NCBI GenBank assembly: GCA_965248335.1
Contig: CBDFIY010000002.1
Span: 124,001 to 188,000, forward strand
Direction: 5' to 3'
Origin: CAKMZU01 sp965248335
GTDB lineage: Bacteria > Pseudomonadota > Gammaproteobacteria > Pseudomonadales > DT-91
Length of the DNA stretch: 64,000 bases
The notes below the pieces were generated by a model. That model saw only the letters and a list, made by a program, of their open reading frames with translations, was not told the DNA's origin and ran no database searches. Within the stretch, counting starts at the first letter, position 1; every line of letters starts with the position of its first letter. This document shows, piece after piece, positions 63,886 through 64,000 of the stretch. Both the position numbers and the translations under genes were made by a program.

Positions 63886-63901
63886 TCGATCGATCGTTCG
63901 A
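63886..63901. promoter_or_regulatory. Near-perfect palindrome upstream of the P450 gene, possible operator
   Basis: TCGATCGATCGTTCGA matches its own reverse complement at 14 of 16 positions. It lies about 170 bases before the P450 start, in an AT-rich spacer. The size and symmetry suit a TetR-type operator, but no regulator gene is in view, so this is only a candidate. Confidence 0.4.
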
Positions 63902-64000
63902 AAGCAATGAGAGGAAGTATACGCATTTTTAGTAAAAGTGAAATATTGTTTTGAGAAAAATGCCGGAGATTTACCGATTTTAAACCGCCTTTTTGCTTTA

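Overview
The window looks like a chromosomal segment of a gammaproteobacterium with moderately low G+C. The gene orders pilJ-pilK-chpA-chpB-chpC, gmk-rpoZ-spoT-ridA, thiC-thiO-thiS-thiG-thiDE, prlC-yheV and purE-tsaC-hemF-aroE are all typical of that class. A DUF2608-type HAD protein, several orphan secreted proteins, a decayed amino-acid antiporter and near-identical insertion sequences would suit a host-associated lineage (Legionellales/Thiotrichales-like), but the genus cannot be fixed from sequence reading alone.

Layout. 1-10194: the distal half of a Pil-Chp (twitching/surface-sensing) chemosensory operon, cut at its 5' end by the window edge. 10188-16172: a MATE exporter, then gmk, rpoZ, spoT, ridA and a membrane metallopeptidase. 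16222-23180: a GT-C glycosyltransferase-like protein, an O-antigen ligase-like protein, a lipoprotein, a GIY-YIG protein, an orphan secreted protein and a GMC oxidoreductase. 23441-27811: an IS-rich scar with ISAs1-family and IS630-family elements either side of a thioesterase gene, a broken GadC-like antiporter and a MITE. 27999-31240: queE, a small exported protein and a second GT-C-like protein. 31263-36921: a five-gene thiamin operon under a TPP riboswitch with a recognisable promoter. 37158-45018: small exported proteins, a cupin, two tandem OmpA-like proteins, a YeaD-like epimerase, an SLC6-type Na+ symporter and typA. 45540-50851: dtd, a second IS630 copy, a small secreted protein, yheV, prlC and a gamma-carbonic-anhydrase-like protein. 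50840-56618: a HAD protein, a repeat-motif exported protein, a second (inverted) ISAs1 copy, an IS5-family element and another exported orphan. 56882-59654: aroE, hemF, tsaC and purE as a tight operon. 60043-63715: aspartate 4-decarboxylase, a 51-residue His-rich membrane peptide gene and a cytochrome P450.

The most interesting structure not explained by genes is a dispersed family of TA-flanked palindromic repeats: four copies of 106-120 bp and three 21-bp minimal forms. Both termini resemble the two termini of the resident IS630-family element. They look like non-autonomous MITEs mobilised by that transposase, with an extreme end-to-end deletion class. Near-identical full-length IS copies, a solo IS5 end and a multiply broken permease show that mobile DNA has recently been active here.

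Start codons were moved from the longest open frame where a ribosome-binding site, signal peptide or family length favoured another start; each case is stated. All family assignments come from reading motifs by eye, with no database search.
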